A DNA stretch of 42,157 nt. Origin: Rhodospirillaceae bacterium (GTDB lineage: Bacteria; Pseudomonadota; Alphaproteobacteria; CACIAM-22H2). Below, piece by piece: positions 30,886 through 40,581 of this stretch. The stretch covers positions 1 through 42,157 of the forward strand of contig SHVT01000006.1 in assembly GCA_009694125.1 (NCBI GenBank). The letters run 5' to 3'. The notes beneath the pieces are model-generated. The model worked only from the letters and a program-made list of their open reading frames with translations. It searched no databases and was not told where the DNA came from. The position numbers and the translations under genes were made by a program. The stretch's first letter is position 1. Every line of letters starts with the position of its first letter.

Positions 30886-32441
30886 CGCCCCTCCACCGCA
30901 GCCTCGACGTAACGCGGGAAAGCGCCTTCCGGCTTGGGCAAGACGGTGCCAGGCGTCAATGCAAATTTGCCGTCGAGGCTGGCAAAGGTACGCTCACCGG
31001 CGGGCACGCCGAGTTGGTTCAGCATCTTGTCCATGGTCGCCGGCATGAAGGGCTGGGCCAGGATCGCGATGTGCCGAATGGTTTCGGCCAACACCCACAA
31101 GACCGTCTTCATCCGCGCCGTGTCGGTCTTCGCGAGCGTCCACGGTGCCTGGCCGTCGACATAACGATTGGCCTCGCCAACCACTTCCCACAGGGCATCG
31201 AGGGCTCGGTGGAAGGACTGGTCGGCCAGGTGCGGGCGCAGCCGAGCCAACAGGGCGGCGGACTGTCCCAGCAGGTTGCGATCGAAAGGTTGGAGATCGC
31301 CCGGCGTGGGCACGGTGCCGCCGCAATTACGGAGGATCAGGGACAAGACGCGCTGTGCGAGATTGCCGAAATCATTGGCGAGATCGCCGTTGATGCGGTT
31401 GACGATGGCACGGTGCGAGAAATCGCCATCGCCGCCAAAGGGCATTTCGCGCAGCAGGAAATACCGCACCGGGTCGAGGCCGTATTTCGCGACCAAGGTA
31501 AAAGGGTCGATGACGTTGCCCACGGATTTCGAAATCTTCTGGCCTTCGTTCGTCCACCAGCCATGGGCGAAGACGCGACGCGGTGGCGCCAGATCGGCGG
31601 CCATCAGGAACGCCGGCCAAAACACGGCATGGAACCGCAGGATGTCCTTGCCGATCATGTGCAAATCGGCCGGCCAGAATGTGGAGAATTCGGCGCCCTC
31701 GACGTCGGGATAGCCGGCCGCCGTGATGTAATTGGTCAAGGCGTCGAGCCAGACATACATGACATGACCGGGCGCATCCGGCACCGGAATGCCCCATTTG
31801 AAGGTCGTGCGCGAGATCGACAAATCCTGGAGCCCGGATTTGACAAAACTTATCACTTCGTTACGCCGGCTGGGCGGTGCGACGAAGTCGGGATTGGCCT
31901 CATAAAAGGCGAGCAACCGGTCCTGCCATGCCGACAGGCGGAAGAAATAGCTCGGCTCCTCTACCCACTCGACCTCGGCGCCGGTGGGCGCGAATTTGCG
32001 GCCACCCGAACCTTCCTTCAATTCGTCCTCGGCGTAGAAGGCCTCGTCGCGAACCGCGTACCAGCCCTTATAACCGCCGAGATAGATATGGCCGTTGTCG
32101 CGCAGCTTCCGCCACAATGCCTGGCTCGCGGCGATATGCCGAGGCTCGGTGGTGCGGATGAAATCGTCATTGCTGAAATTCATTGCCGAGGTCAGCTGCC
32201 GAAAATTGGCGGAGCCGCGATCGACGAAAGGCTGCGGTTCCATTCCCGCGGCGGCGGCGGACTTCTCCACCTTTTGGCCATGTTCGTCGGTGCCCGTCAG
32301 GAAGCGGACGCGGCGGCCGTCCAGCCGCATGAACCGTGCCAGCACATCGCAGGCCAGCGTCGTATAAGCATGCCCGATGTGCGGAACGTCGTTGACGTAG
32401 TAAATCGGCGTCGTCAGGTAATAGGTCGGTGGCCCGGCCAT
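30882..32441 (-). CDS. metG: Methionyl-tRNA synthetase
   Basis: TYYLTTPIYYVNDVPHIGHAYTTLACDVLARFMRLDG (HIGH motif), GQKISKSVGNVIDP (KMSKS variant). Start ATG 32441; the ORF-track start at 32663 is upstream. Confidence 0.97.
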   Translation of the reverse strand: MAGPPTYYLTTPIYYVNDVPHIGHAYTTLACDVLARFMRLDGRRVRFLTGTDEHGQKVEKSAAAAGMEPQPFVDRGSANFRQLTSAMNFSNDDFIRTTEPRHIAASQALWRKLRDNGHIYLGGYKGWYAVRDEAFYAEDELKEGSGGRKFAPTGAEVEWVEEPSYFFRLSAWQDRLLAFYEANPDFVAPPSRRNEVISFVKSGLQDLSISRTTFKWGIPVPDAPGHVMYVWLDALTNYITAAGYPDVEGAEFSTFWPADLHMIGKDILRFHAVFWPAFLMAADLAPPRRVFAHGWWTNEGQKISKSVGNVIDPFTLVAKYGLDPVRYFLLREMPFGGDGDFSHRAIVNRINGDLANDFGNLAQRVLSLILRNCGGTVPTPGDLQPFDRNLLGQSAALLARLRPHLADQSFHRALDALWEVVGEANRYVDGQAPWTLAKTDTARMKTVLWVLAETIRHIAILAQPFMPATMDKMLNQLGVPAGERTFASLDGKFALTPGTVLPKPEGAFPRYVEAAVEGR

Positions 32442-32499
32442 CCTCGTCGTCTCCGCGTCTCTATGAAGCTCCGGCTTCTCTTGGCGCCGGGGCCGTGTA

Positions 32500-33573
32500 T
32501 CACGCCCGCGCCGCTGCTTCCACGGCCAGGAAGACGTTGAGCAGCACCTGCCGGGGGTCGAGATTGTGGCTGTCGGCGCGACGGACAAGAGCGCCGATCT
32601 TGTCCCATGTCTCCAACCACGGATCAAGCCGGGCGGAAGCCGCCGCGAGCCGATCGGTGACATCGTCGCTCGCCATAGCCGCCCCTGGGGCGGCTGGGCG
32701 CCTCTCTGCCATTCGCCGGATCAGGTGGGCGAGCCACGCCGTGAGCAGGTCGTATAACAGCCGCCGGGAATCGGCGGCACCCGGCCGGGCGAGGCGACCG
32801 GCCATGCCGTGCAGCGCGACCGCATCGAGACGCGGCAGCGTTTGCAGGAGGCCCATCATCTCGCGATGAAGATCGAGCCCTCCCGCCGACCATAACTCCA
32901 GCGCCCTGCCCGGGCTGCCATCGACCAGGGCCACGAGGTTTGCCAGGTCCGATTCGCCGATATCGCCAACGTGCCGCCGGATGACCGTCGCGAAATCCTC
33001 GGCGGCGAGCGGCGGCAACGAGAGACGACGACACCGCGATCGGATCGTCGGCAACAACCGGCCAGGCGCATGGCTTATCAGAAGCAGAAGAGACCGCGCC
33101 GGTGGTTCCTCCAGGATCTTAAGGATGGCGTTGGCGGCGTTTGGATTCAGATCGTCGGCGCTGTCGATGATGACGACGCGCCAGGCGCCGGCCACCGATG
33201 TCATGTGTAGAAAATGGCCGATCGCGCGCGCTTCTTCGACGCGCAGCTCGCCGCGCTGTTCCTTCTTGTCTTCGTCGTAGGTGCGTTCGATCACCATCAG
33301 GCCGGGATGGGCGCCACTGGCAACCTGGCGCACGACCGGATGGTCTAGAGGCAGGGAGAGCCCGGCATCGCCCGCGCCTCCGGCCAACACGAAACGCGCG
33401 AAACGATAGGCCAGCGTGGCCTTCCCGATTCCGCGTTGACCGGCGATCAGCCAGGCATGGTGAATCTTGCCGCTGCGCCAGGCCCTCGCAAAGGCGGCCT
33501 CGGCGGCGGCCTGCCCGATCAGCTCGGTGTTGACGCGCGGCGAAACCGCGGCGGCCTCCGTCGACGGCGTCAT
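32500..33573 (-). CDS. holB: DNA polymerase III subunit delta'
   Basis: HHAWLIAGQRGIGKATLAYRFARFVL..., VVIIDSADDLNPNAANAILKILEEPPARSLLLLISHAPGRLLPTIRSRC; between tmk and metG. Confidence 0.94.
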   Translation of the reverse strand: MTPSTEAAAVSPRVNTELIGQAAAEAAFARAWRSGKIHHAWLIAGQRGIGKATLAYRFARFVLAGGAGDAGLSLPLDHPVVRQVASGAHPGLMVIERTYDEDKKEQRGELRVEEARAIGHFLHMTSVAGAWRVVIIDSADDLNPNAANAILKILEEPPARSLLLLISHAPGRLLPTIRSRCRRLSLPPLAAEDFATVIRRHVGDIGESDLANLVALVDGSPGRALELWSAGGLDLHREMMGLLQTLPRLDAVALHGMAGRLARPGAADSRRLLYDLLTAWLAHLIRRMAERRPAAPGAAMASDDVTDRLAAASARLDPWLETWDKIGALVRRADSHNLDPRQVLLNVFLAVEAAARA

Positions 33574-34208
33574 CCAACCGCCACGCCGAGGCGTTCGCGG
33601 ACCGCCGCTAGAACCGATGCCGTCGTTTTTTCGATGTCGCCCGCCGCATCGATGAGGACGCAACGACCGGGTTCGGCGCGGGCGATTTCGAGAAAGCCTT
33701 CGCGTAGGCGGAGATGAAAATCGCGGTCCATGCGTTCGTAACGGTCCTCGCCCCCTCGCCGCGCCGCGGCCCGTCCCAACCCGAGGTCGACGGGCAGGTC
33801 GAAGATCAGCGTCAGGTCGGGAACAAAATCACCCAATGTCAGGCGGTGGAGGGAAGCGATCGCGGCGTGGCCGAGGCCGTGCCCGTGGCCTTGATAGGCC
33901 ATGGTCGAATCGGCGAAGCGGTCGGTGATGACCCACAGGCCTTTCGCCAAAGCCGGCCGGATTGTTTTGGCCAGATGATCGAGCCGCGCCGCATAATGCA
34001 GCAACGCCTCGCTCATCGCCTCCCACTGACCGGGATCACCCTGAACGAGAAGGCCCCGGATACGCTCCGCGCCCGGCGAACCGCCCGGCTCGCGGGTGAC
34101 TACAGCCTCAATGCCGACGGCGCCGAGCGCGGCCGCAAGACGCGGAGCCTGAGTGGATTTGCCTGCGCCCTCACCGCCCTCAAGGCTGATGAACCGCCCG
34201 CGGGGCAT
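33570..34208 (-). CDS. tmk: Thymidylate kinase
   Basis: GRFISLEGGEGAGKSTQAPRLAAAL, VVTREPGGSPGAERIRGLL, DRFADSTMAYQGHGHGL. Confidence 0.96.
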   Translation of the reverse strand: MPRGRFISLEGGEGAGKSTQAPRLAAALGAVGIEAVVTREPGGSPGAERIRGLLVQGDPGQWEAMSEALLHYAARLDHLAKTIRPALAKGLWVITDRFADSTMAYQGHGHGLGHAAIASLHRLTLGDFVPDLTLIFDLPVDLGLGRAAARRGGEDRYERMDRDFHLRLREGFLEIARAEPGRCVLIDAAGDIEKTTASVLAAVRERLGVAVG

Positions 34209-34220
34209 GAAGAAGCCGTC

Positions 34221-35483
34221 CTATTTCACCGAGCCCCACAACAAGTAACCCGCAGCGTTCCCGACCCGCCCCACGAAACCCAAGCGACCGACGTCGGCGC
34301 CCGCGACCAAGGGATGTTCCATCGGTGCGGGCAGGTTCGGGCCGGAGACCACGAGTCTGGCGACCTCGGCTCCTTTTGCGATCGGCGCCGCAATTGGACC
34401 GTCATACACGACGGAAACTTTGATCTGCGGACGCATGCGGCGCGGCAAGGTCACCATGATGTCGGTGGGTGCAACCAGCGGCACGGTGGCGGCCTTCCCA
34501 AGCCAGACGTCGGCTGTTTCCACCGTCGCGTCGGCTTTCGCCAGGGAGTAATTGGCAAACTCGCGGAATGCCCATTCCAGCAGCCTTTCGGATTCCTCCG
34601 ACCGCGATCTGATGCTGGGCAGGCCGTTCAACACCATGATCAGCCTGCGGCCGTCGCGCACCGCCGAAGCGGTCAGGCCGTAACCGGCGGCTTCGGTATG
34701 CCCGGTCTTCAGGCCGTCGACGCCGAGATTTCTGTACAGCAACGGGTTCCGGTTGCCCTGTTTGATGCCGTTGTAGCTGAAATCCAGCTCGGCATCGTAA
34801 TGGTAGTATTCGGCGAAGTCCTCGATCAGGCGCCAGGCCAGAACCGTCAAATCGCGCGCGGTCATCACGTGATCGGGATCGGGAAGCCCGGAGGCATTCT
34901 TGAACACGCTGTTCCGCAGCCCGATCTCCCGGCCCTTGCGGGTCAGCACCTCGGCAAAGGCCTCTTCTGTTCCAGCAAGCCCCTCGGCGAGAACGACGCT
35001 GGCGTCGTTTCCAGATTGCACGATCATGCCGCGCAACAGGTCTTCCACCTTCACCCGGGTGTTGACCGACACAAACATTTTCGAGCCGCCGGTACGCCAG
35101 GCGCGTTCGCTGACGGGGAGCGTGTCGGTCAGCGATAGGCTTCCTTCGCGGAGTCGGGAAAAGACAACATAGGCCGTCATGATCTTGCTCATCGAAGACG
35201 GCGGCATGATCTGGTCGGCGTTTTTTTCGAGTAGAACCGCCCCGGTGGTCGGATCGACGATGATCGCTTGTTTGGCGATCGTCTCGATTGTCGGGTAGAG
35301 CCGGTCGGACACCGCGGGCCCGGCGGCCGGTTTGGCCGGGGTGGCTGCCGGCGGTCTGGCCGGCCGCGCGGGCGCCTGTTGCCGCTGGGTCTGCCCCGCA
35401 GCTTCGCTCGCGATCATCGCAACGAGGCCCAAAACGCACAAGACCGTTCCGGACAACCGGCTCGAAAAGAAGGCAATCCGCAT
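34221..35483 (-). CDS. D-alanyl-D-alanine carboxypeptidase (PBP5/6-like)
   Basis: MPPSSMSKIMTAYVVF (SxxK), SGNDASVVLAEGLAG (SxN), DGLKTGHTEAAGYGLTASA (KTG). Confidence 0.95.
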   Translation of the reverse strand: MRIAFFSSRLSGTVLCVLGLVAMIASEAAGQTQRQQAPARPARPPAATPAKPAAGPAVSDRLYPTIETIAKQAIIVDPTTGAVLLEKNADQIMPPSSMSKIMTAYVVFSRLREGSLSLTDTLPVSERAWRTGGSKMFVSVNTRVKVEDLLRGMIVQSGNDASVVLAEGLAGTEEAFAEVLTRKGREIGLRNSVFKNASGLPDPDHVMTARDLTVLAWRLIEDFAEYYHYDAELDFSYNGIKQGNRNPLLYRNLGVDGLKTGHTEAAGYGLTASAVRDGRRLIMVLNGLPSIRSRSEESERLLEWAFREFANYSLAKADATVETADVWLGKAATVPLVAPTDIMVTLPRRMRPQIKVSVVYDGPIAAPIAKGAEVARLVVSGPNLPAPMEHPLVAGADVGRLGFVGRVGNAAGYLLWGSVK

Positions 35484-35597
35484 CGTCAAACTCCGCTCAC
35501 GAAGGACACGAACGCATCCTGACCAAGGATAACGCCGCTTTTCTCATTCGCCCAGATAGCAAGCGATTGCGACAAAAGCGAGGCGAATCGGGCGCCA

Positions 35598-36563
35598 TCA
35601 GCGGGGGTCGACGATGAGACGGGCATCGGGATAACCGACGGCGCCGATTTTCTCCAAGAGGTTGTCGGCTTCCGCGACCGAGGCCACCGGACCAACGCGG
35701 ACGCGGAAAAGCGGGCGCCCGTCTGCATTCACCTGCGAAATCTCCGTTTTCCCAAAGGGCGTGAGCCGCACTTCGACCCGCCGTGCATTCTCGAAATTGG
35801 CGAAGGCGCCGGCCTGAATGAAAATCCCCGTCGGCCTTACCGGCTCGATCCTGAACACGGCGGCGGACTCGGCGGTTGCGTTAAACTGCGGCAGCGGCGT
35901 CACCGGCCCCGCCCGCGGCAAGAGTTGCGATGGCGGCGGCGACGAGGCTCCAAAGCCGGGCGGCGGCGGAAGCGCCTCACTCTGAACCGACACCCGCGGT
36001 GCCGCCGCGATCGCGACACGCTCCTCGGCCGGCGTCTGGTTCCCGAGCATAGCCAGTTTCAGCGAGCGGCTTTCGTCGGCCATGAGCTCGACCCGCACCT
36101 TGGCCGTTCCCTGAACCTCAAAACCCAGAAGCTGCGCCCCGCGCCGCGAAACATCGAGGATGCGGCCTCGCGCGAATGGCCCGCGATCGTTGACCCGCAG
36201 CATGATTTGCCGGCCATTCTCCAAATTGGTAACTCGAACTACGCTCGGCATCGGCAATGTCTGATGCGCCGCGGTCAGCGCGTTCATGTCGTAGACTTCG
36301 CCATTCGCCGTCGGCTTGGCGTGGAAATCGGCGCCATACCACGACGCAATCCCGGTTTCATTGTAACTGTAGTTCTCGGCCGGGTAGTACCAGACGCCCC
36401 CGATCTGGTAGGGGTTTCCGATCTTGTAGGTGCCCGACGGTTTTGGCGCGACTGGACTTGGGATGCTTTTGACCGCCGTCGCCGCCAATTGCGTTTCCGC
36501 GCAGGCCGCGGTCAACAACGCCATCGCCGCCGCGAGAAACGAGAGAGCTTGCCCCCGCCTCAT
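35598..36563 (-). CDS. rlpA: Septal ring lytic transglycosylase RlpA-like lipoprotein with SPOR domain
   Basis: Lipobox-like LTAAC; GIASWYGADFHAKPTANGEVYDMNALTAAHQTLPMPSVVRVTNLENGR...NDRGPFARGRILDVS; C-terminal SPOR-like IFIQAGAFANFENARR. Confidence 0.93.
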   Translation of the reverse strand: MRRGQALSFLAAAMALLTAACAETQLAATAVKSIPSPVAPKPSGTYKIGNPYQIGGVWYYPAENYSYNETGIASWYGADFHAKPTANGEVYDMNALTAAHQTLPMPSVVRVTNLENGRQIMLRVNDRGPFARGRILDVSRRGAQLLGFEVQGTAKVRVELMADESRSLKLAMLGNQTPAEERVAIAAAPRVSVQSEALPPPPGFGASSPPPSQLLPRAGPVTPLPQFNATAESAAVFRIEPVRPTGIFIQAGAFANFENARRVEVRLTPFGKTEISQVNADGRPLFRVRVGPVASVAEADNLLEKIGAVGYPDARLIVDPR

Positions 36564-36605
36564 GATTTTGTGGGTCCCCGCCCTGAAAGGCATAGATGCG
36601 GTAGG

Positions 36606-37592
36606 TTAGTCTCCTTCAATACGATCCGCAAGGGTTCCGACAGCGATCGCAAAGAAATTCGAACGGTTCCACTTCAACAATACTCGGAAATTGTTGTAAA
36701 CGAGGTAAGCGGGGCCGCTCAACCCTTCGGGTAGAACAATCGACGAATCGAGTTGTCGGGTCGGCAAGTCACCGGCATCGGTGCGGCGAATTCCAAGCGC
36801 CTGCCACTGGCCGATGGGTTTGACGATATCGAGGTTGGCCAGCGACGCATCGAAACCGGGCGGCAGCCGCACCGGCCGGCCCCAGGTTTCGTCTGCTCGC
36901 CATCCCGATTTCGCCAGATAATTGGCGGTCGAGGCCAGAACGTCGGCCCGCGTCGTCCAGATGTCGCGGCGGCCGTCGCCATCGTGATCGACGGCGAAGG
37001 TCAGGAAGCTCGAGGGCATGAATTGGCTTTGTCCCATGGCGCCGGCCCAGGACCCGCGCATCGCCCGCGGTTCGATATCGCCCCGATCCAGGATACGCAG
37101 GGCGTTCAAGAGTTCTTGGCGGAAGAAGGCGCTGCGCCGTCCATCATAGGCCAAGGTTGCGAGCGCCTGGATAATCGAAAAATCGCCGGTCACACGCCCA
37201 AAATCGCTTTCGACACCCCAGAGCGCGACCATGAAGCGCGGCTGCACGCCATAACGCTTGGCGATATCGTCCAGAAGTGCCCGGCTTTCCCGAAGCCTTT
37301 CGCGGCCCTTCTCGACCCTGGCGCCGGGAACGACGCGCGTTAGATATTCGGTGAAGGTAATGGTGAATTCCGGCTGCCGCCGGTCGAGTTCCAGCACCCG
37401 CGGCAGCGGCTCGATTCCGGTCAGCGCCGCTTGCAGCGTGGCTTTGGAAATGCCGCGTTCGGCGGCCTCCAGCCGCAATTCCTCGAGCCAAGCGGCGAAG
37501 GGCTTGTCGGCCGCGCTGGCGGCATGCGCCGTCACCAGCAAAGCCGCAATCGCCGCCAACCACAATCGGCGCCGTCGTTCAGCCACCTTCAT
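36606..37592 (-). CDS. Lytic murein transglycosylase (MltB family)
   Basis: VALWGVESDFGRVTGDFSIIQALATLAYDGRRSAFFRQEL, GSWAGAMGQSQFMPSSFLTFAVDHDGDGRRDIWTTRADVLASTANYLAKSGW. Confidence 0.95.
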   Translation of the reverse strand: MKVAERRRRLWLAAIAALLVTAHAASAADKPFAAWLEELRLEAAERGISKATLQAALTGIEPLPRVLELDRRQPEFTITFTEYLTRVVPGARVEKGRERLRESRALLDDIAKRYGVQPRFMVALWGVESDFGRVTGDFSIIQALATLAYDGRRSAFFRQELLNALRILDRGDIEPRAMRGSWAGAMGQSQFMPSSFLTFAVDHDGDGRRDIWTTRADVLASTANYLAKSGWRADETWGRPVRLPPGFDASLANLDIVKPIGQWQALGIRRTDAGDLPTRQLDSSIVLPEGLSGPAYLVYNNFRVLLKWNRSNFFAIAVGTLADRIEGD

Positions 37593-38383
37593 CGCGATTG
37601 GCCCGGCAGAAACTGATCCGTGCGATCCATCATTCTATAAGCGGCGAGCCCGACCCATTCCTTGAGCGCCGAGGCAAATTCGTCGAGTCCGCGAAAGTTG
37701 AAACGCGGCAACAGTTCGTAAGGGCCTTCGGTTCGAAAATCCACCGGAAAAGGTATAACCGGCCAGCCCGCCTTGCGAAAGGTACCGACCGCACGTGGCA
37801 TGTGCTTGGCGGAGGTGACGAGCAGCCACGCCTCGCCCGGTTGGGGATCGGCGACTTCCTTGCCGAAGATGGCGTTTTCATAAGTATTGCGGGCCTGGTC
37901 TTCGAATTCAAAGCGGCTTGTGTCCAAACCCATGCCGGCGAAGACCTTGCGGGCGTAGTCCGCCTCCTTGACGTCCGGACGGCCGACCGTCCCGGAGCCG
38001 CCGCTGAAAACGACCCGGGCCCGCGGATAGAGCTTTACGAGATCCGCAATCGCGAGCAACCGTGTCGCCGCGCCGCCCAGCGCGACCTGGCCGCGCGCCT
38101 TGCTGATGAATTGATCGAGCGTTCCGCCAAGAACGATGATTCCGTCCACATTTTCCGGCATGGGCCGGGGAACCGGAAAGCGATTTTCCAGTGTCACATT
38201 CAGCCATTGGCCCGCGGGAACGACCGCGAAACCCAACAGCAAGACCATCGTGCCGGAAATCAGGATTCTTCCGATTCGCGCCCAGCCTGTCCATAACAGC
38301 ACGGCGCCGCCGCATAACGCCAGGAACGCGACATGGGTCGGTTCAGTCAAATCCCACAGAAATTTAGAAAACTCAAAACTCAT
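37589..38383 (-). CDS. YdcF family protein (DUF218)
   Basis: GIIVLGGTLDQF..., ARVVFSGGSG, FEDQARNTYENAIF, AWLLVTSAKHMPRAVGTFRKAGWPVIPFPVDF. Confidence 0.92.
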   Translation of the reverse strand: MSFEFSKFLWDLTEPTHVAFLALCGGAVLLWTGWARIGRILISGTMVLLLGFAVVPAGQWLNVTLENRFPVPRPMPENVDGIIVLGGTLDQFISKARGQVALGGAATRLLAIADLVKLYPRARVVFSGGSGTVGRPDVKEADYARKVFAGMGLDTSRFEFEDQARNTYENAIFGKEVADPQPGEAWLLVTSAKHMPRAVGTFRKAGWPVIPFPVDFRTEGPYELLPRFNFRGLDEFASALKEWVGLAAYRMMDRTDQFLPGQSR

Positions 38384-38505
38384 GGCGCGAGCAACACCGA
38401 TCCAGGCTATTCGTCAAGGCCCCGCCCACCCGCGGCCACGATGCGACAGCCAATTCGGCCTTTGTCCCGGTGATCGATTGAGTTAAGTAGCTGAATTAGG
38501 GCGCG

Positions 38506-38595
38506 GGATGGGTGGCCGAGCGGTTTAAGGCACCGGTCTTGAAAACCGGCAGGGGTGCAAGCTCCTCGTGGGTTCAAATCCCACCCCATCCGCCA
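38506..38595 (+). tRNA. tRNA-Ser (anticodon TGA), encoded CCA
   Basis: Acceptor GGATGGG/CCCATCC, anticodon arm CCGGT-CTTGAAA-ACCGG, long variable arm, T-loop GGTTCAAATCC, GCCA end. Confidence 0.96.
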
Positions 38596-38607
38596 GATTT
38601 CGTGCCT

Positions 38608-39264
38608 CTATTGCGCCGGCTCGCCTTTCCGGAGCCGAAGGTTGAACGCAATCGAGATTCGCTCTGCCTCTCCAAAAAAAGGATGGACCATATGCAGGTG
38701 CCAGGCCGGGAATAGAAGCATCATTCCCGCGGCCGGCACGAAAGTCTGCTTGTACCCGAAATCGAAACCAGGGATCGGCAGCGCCGCGGCGGCGGGACGC
38801 GGATCCTGAAACTCGATGATCCCGTTCAGCGGACGATCGGGATCGGGCTGGCCGATGTTTACATAATAAACCCCGGACCAATGACTGCCGGGGTGAGAGT
38901 GTGAAACATTATAGTTGCCACGCCGGTTGATGTTGGCCCACGCCACCAGATTGCAGTCCTTGCGGACATCGATCGGCCGGTCGCCGCCGGCGAGTTTCAT
39001 CATCTGCAACGCGCATTCCTCGATCATCCGGCGAAGCGTCGCCCATTCCGGCTCGGGCCAATCGAGAATGTCGGGCTCGGAGCGCCACCCGCCCACATTC
39101 GATCGGTTCAATTGACCGGTCCGCATCTCCGGATGTTTGGCCTCGCGCCGTAGCAGGATGCGGTGAAGCGCCGCATTGAGCTCCACCGCATCGAACTGCC
39201 TGGCGATCAGCGGCGTGCCGAACGTCACCCACCTGCCCTCGCCGATGTCGATATCCAGCATCAT
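38608..39264 (-). CDS. Putative 2OG-Fe(II) oxygenase (TIGR02466-like)
   Basis: NVSHSHPGSHWSGVYYVNIGQPD...LNGIIEFQDPRP...AAGMMLLFPAWHLHMVHPFFGEAERISIAFNLRL. Confidence 0.85.
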   Translation of the reverse strand: MMLDIDIGEGRWVTFGTPLIARQFDAVELNAALHRILLRREAKHPEMRTGQLNRSNVGGWRSEPDILDWPEPEWATLRRMIEECALQMMKLAGGDRPIDVRKDCNLVAWANINRRGNYNVSHSHPGSHWSGVYYVNIGQPDPDRPLNGIIEFQDPRPAAAALPIPGFDFGYKQTFVPAAGMMLLFPAWHLHMVHPFFGEAERISIAFNLRLRKGEPAQ

Positions 39265-39333
39265 GACGTTATCCCCTCCCGTGCCTTCCCATGGGCGGCG
39301 GCTGAATGGGCCGCCCCAAAACCAACCCACATC

Positions 39334-39834
39334 TCAATGAAAGGTCCCGGGCCGGAAAAAGGTCAACAGGCGGCCGCAGATCAACACACCCACCCAAGAG
39401 AACAGCGAAACGCCAACCAGGACTTTGCAGCGCCAGGGAGCCGACGCTCCTGCCCCCAATGTCTTCAACTCGCCGAAGGCCGAGCTATAGAAAATCACGA
39501 GGTTGATTCCCGCCACCGCCATCAGGGCAAGTTTGATGTGGAACGCCGAGTTATAGGCATACTGGTCCGCGAAGGCGGAAATGAAACAAAGTCCCGTGAT
39601 TAGATTGAGAACGTAACCCGCGACGCCAAGAGGAATCAGGCGATGGAGCGCCAATGGGGGTAAGGCCTTGGCGACGCCCAGGACGCGCAGATCGAACAGA
39701 CCAACCGTGCCGATAAGCAGGGACAATCCGATGTAGTGGAATGTTTCAAGTACCGGCCAAAGCCACCCATTCGCGCGAACGTATTGCGACAACCAGGTGG
39801 CGCGAACCCAGATTTCCCAGGGCATGACCTCCAT
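39334..39834 (-). CDS. Multi-TM membrane protein, DUF6644-like
   Basis: MEVMPWEIWVRATWLSQYVRANGWLWPVLETFHYIGLSLLIGTVGLFDLRVLG...; paralogous to 39840..40343. Confidence 0.75.
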   Translation of the reverse strand: MEVMPWEIWVRATWLSQYVRANGWLWPVLETFHYIGLSLLIGTVGLFDLRVLGVAKALPPLALHRLIPLGVAGYVLNLITGLCFISAFADQYAYNSAFHIKLALMAVAGINLVIFYSSAFGELKTLGAGASAPWRCKVLVGVSLFSWVGVLICGRLLTFFRPGTFH

Positions 39835-39839
39835 GGCCG

Positions 39840-40343
39840 TCAACCCTGGAAATCGACGAGAAGGCGGGTGTAGGTGTAGGCGAGCAGTCGTCCGGCCGCA
39901 ATCGTTCCAACCCAGAGGGTGATCGACGCCAGCGCGAGATTGCGAACCCCGATCATGGAGGCCGCCCCAAACCCAATGGGTGCGACGATCGATCGACGTA
40001 GCCGCAGAAGGGCGAGCACGCCAAGAAACATCGCCGCCATCTTGACGTAGAAAAGGGGATTGGTGAGCGCCTTGGTCGGATAGCCGATGCCGAGAAGAAT
40101 CCCGGAACCGGCGCTGAGCGCGAGTGCGATCCAGAAAACCGGGAGGAATTTCGTCAGGGCCGGCAGCGGTAAATCCGGAAAATAACCCATAAACCGAAGT
40201 GAAATGACGAGGCTGGTGCCGGCGACAAAGCCCATCCCGATCACGTGCAGCGTCAACACGCCGGGGAACGCGAACAAGGACTCCGACTCGACCAACCAAG
40301 TACTAAGCGGACTTTCCTCGATCAGTCGAAACAGCGCATCCAT
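39840..40343 (-). CDS. Multi-TM membrane protein, DUF6644-like paralog
   Basis: MDALFRLIEESPLSTWLVESESLFAFPGVLTLHVIGMGFVAGTSLVISLRFMG...TLWVGTIAAGRLLAYTYTR. Confidence 0.75.
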   Translation of the reverse strand: MDALFRLIEESPLSTWLVESESLFAFPGVLTLHVIGMGFVAGTSLVISLRFMGYFPDLPLPALTKFLPVFWIALALSAGSGILLGIGYPTKALTNPLFYVKMAAMFLGVLALLRLRRSIVAPIGFGAASMIGVRNLALASITLWVGTIAAGRLLAYTYTRLLVDFQG

Positions 40344-40581
40344 GAAAACCGCCTTAGGCGAAACTCGCGAGAGAGACTCTACCGGTTCGGGCGCGTGGAT
40401 GCGCCGACGACCAGCATTGGCCCCGGACGGTCTCGGCGGATTTCTCGATCCTCATGCGCGCCGATTTATTGGGAACGCGCGGCCGCCGAGGAACGGTATT
40501 GGGTATTGTGGGTAATCGGAATCCGGCGGCACGATTTTCGTCGCGCCGCCGGATTCGGTCGAAGATGCCGAGGATGCCCGC

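Noticed and set aside
31014-32540. 508-aa plus ORF opposite metG
   Set aside because: Antisense shadow; HIGH and KMSKS-like motifs are on the minus strand.
33714-35138. 474-aa plus ORF opposite tmk/D,D-carboxypeptidase
   Set aside because: Spans two clear minus-strand genes; shadow ORF.
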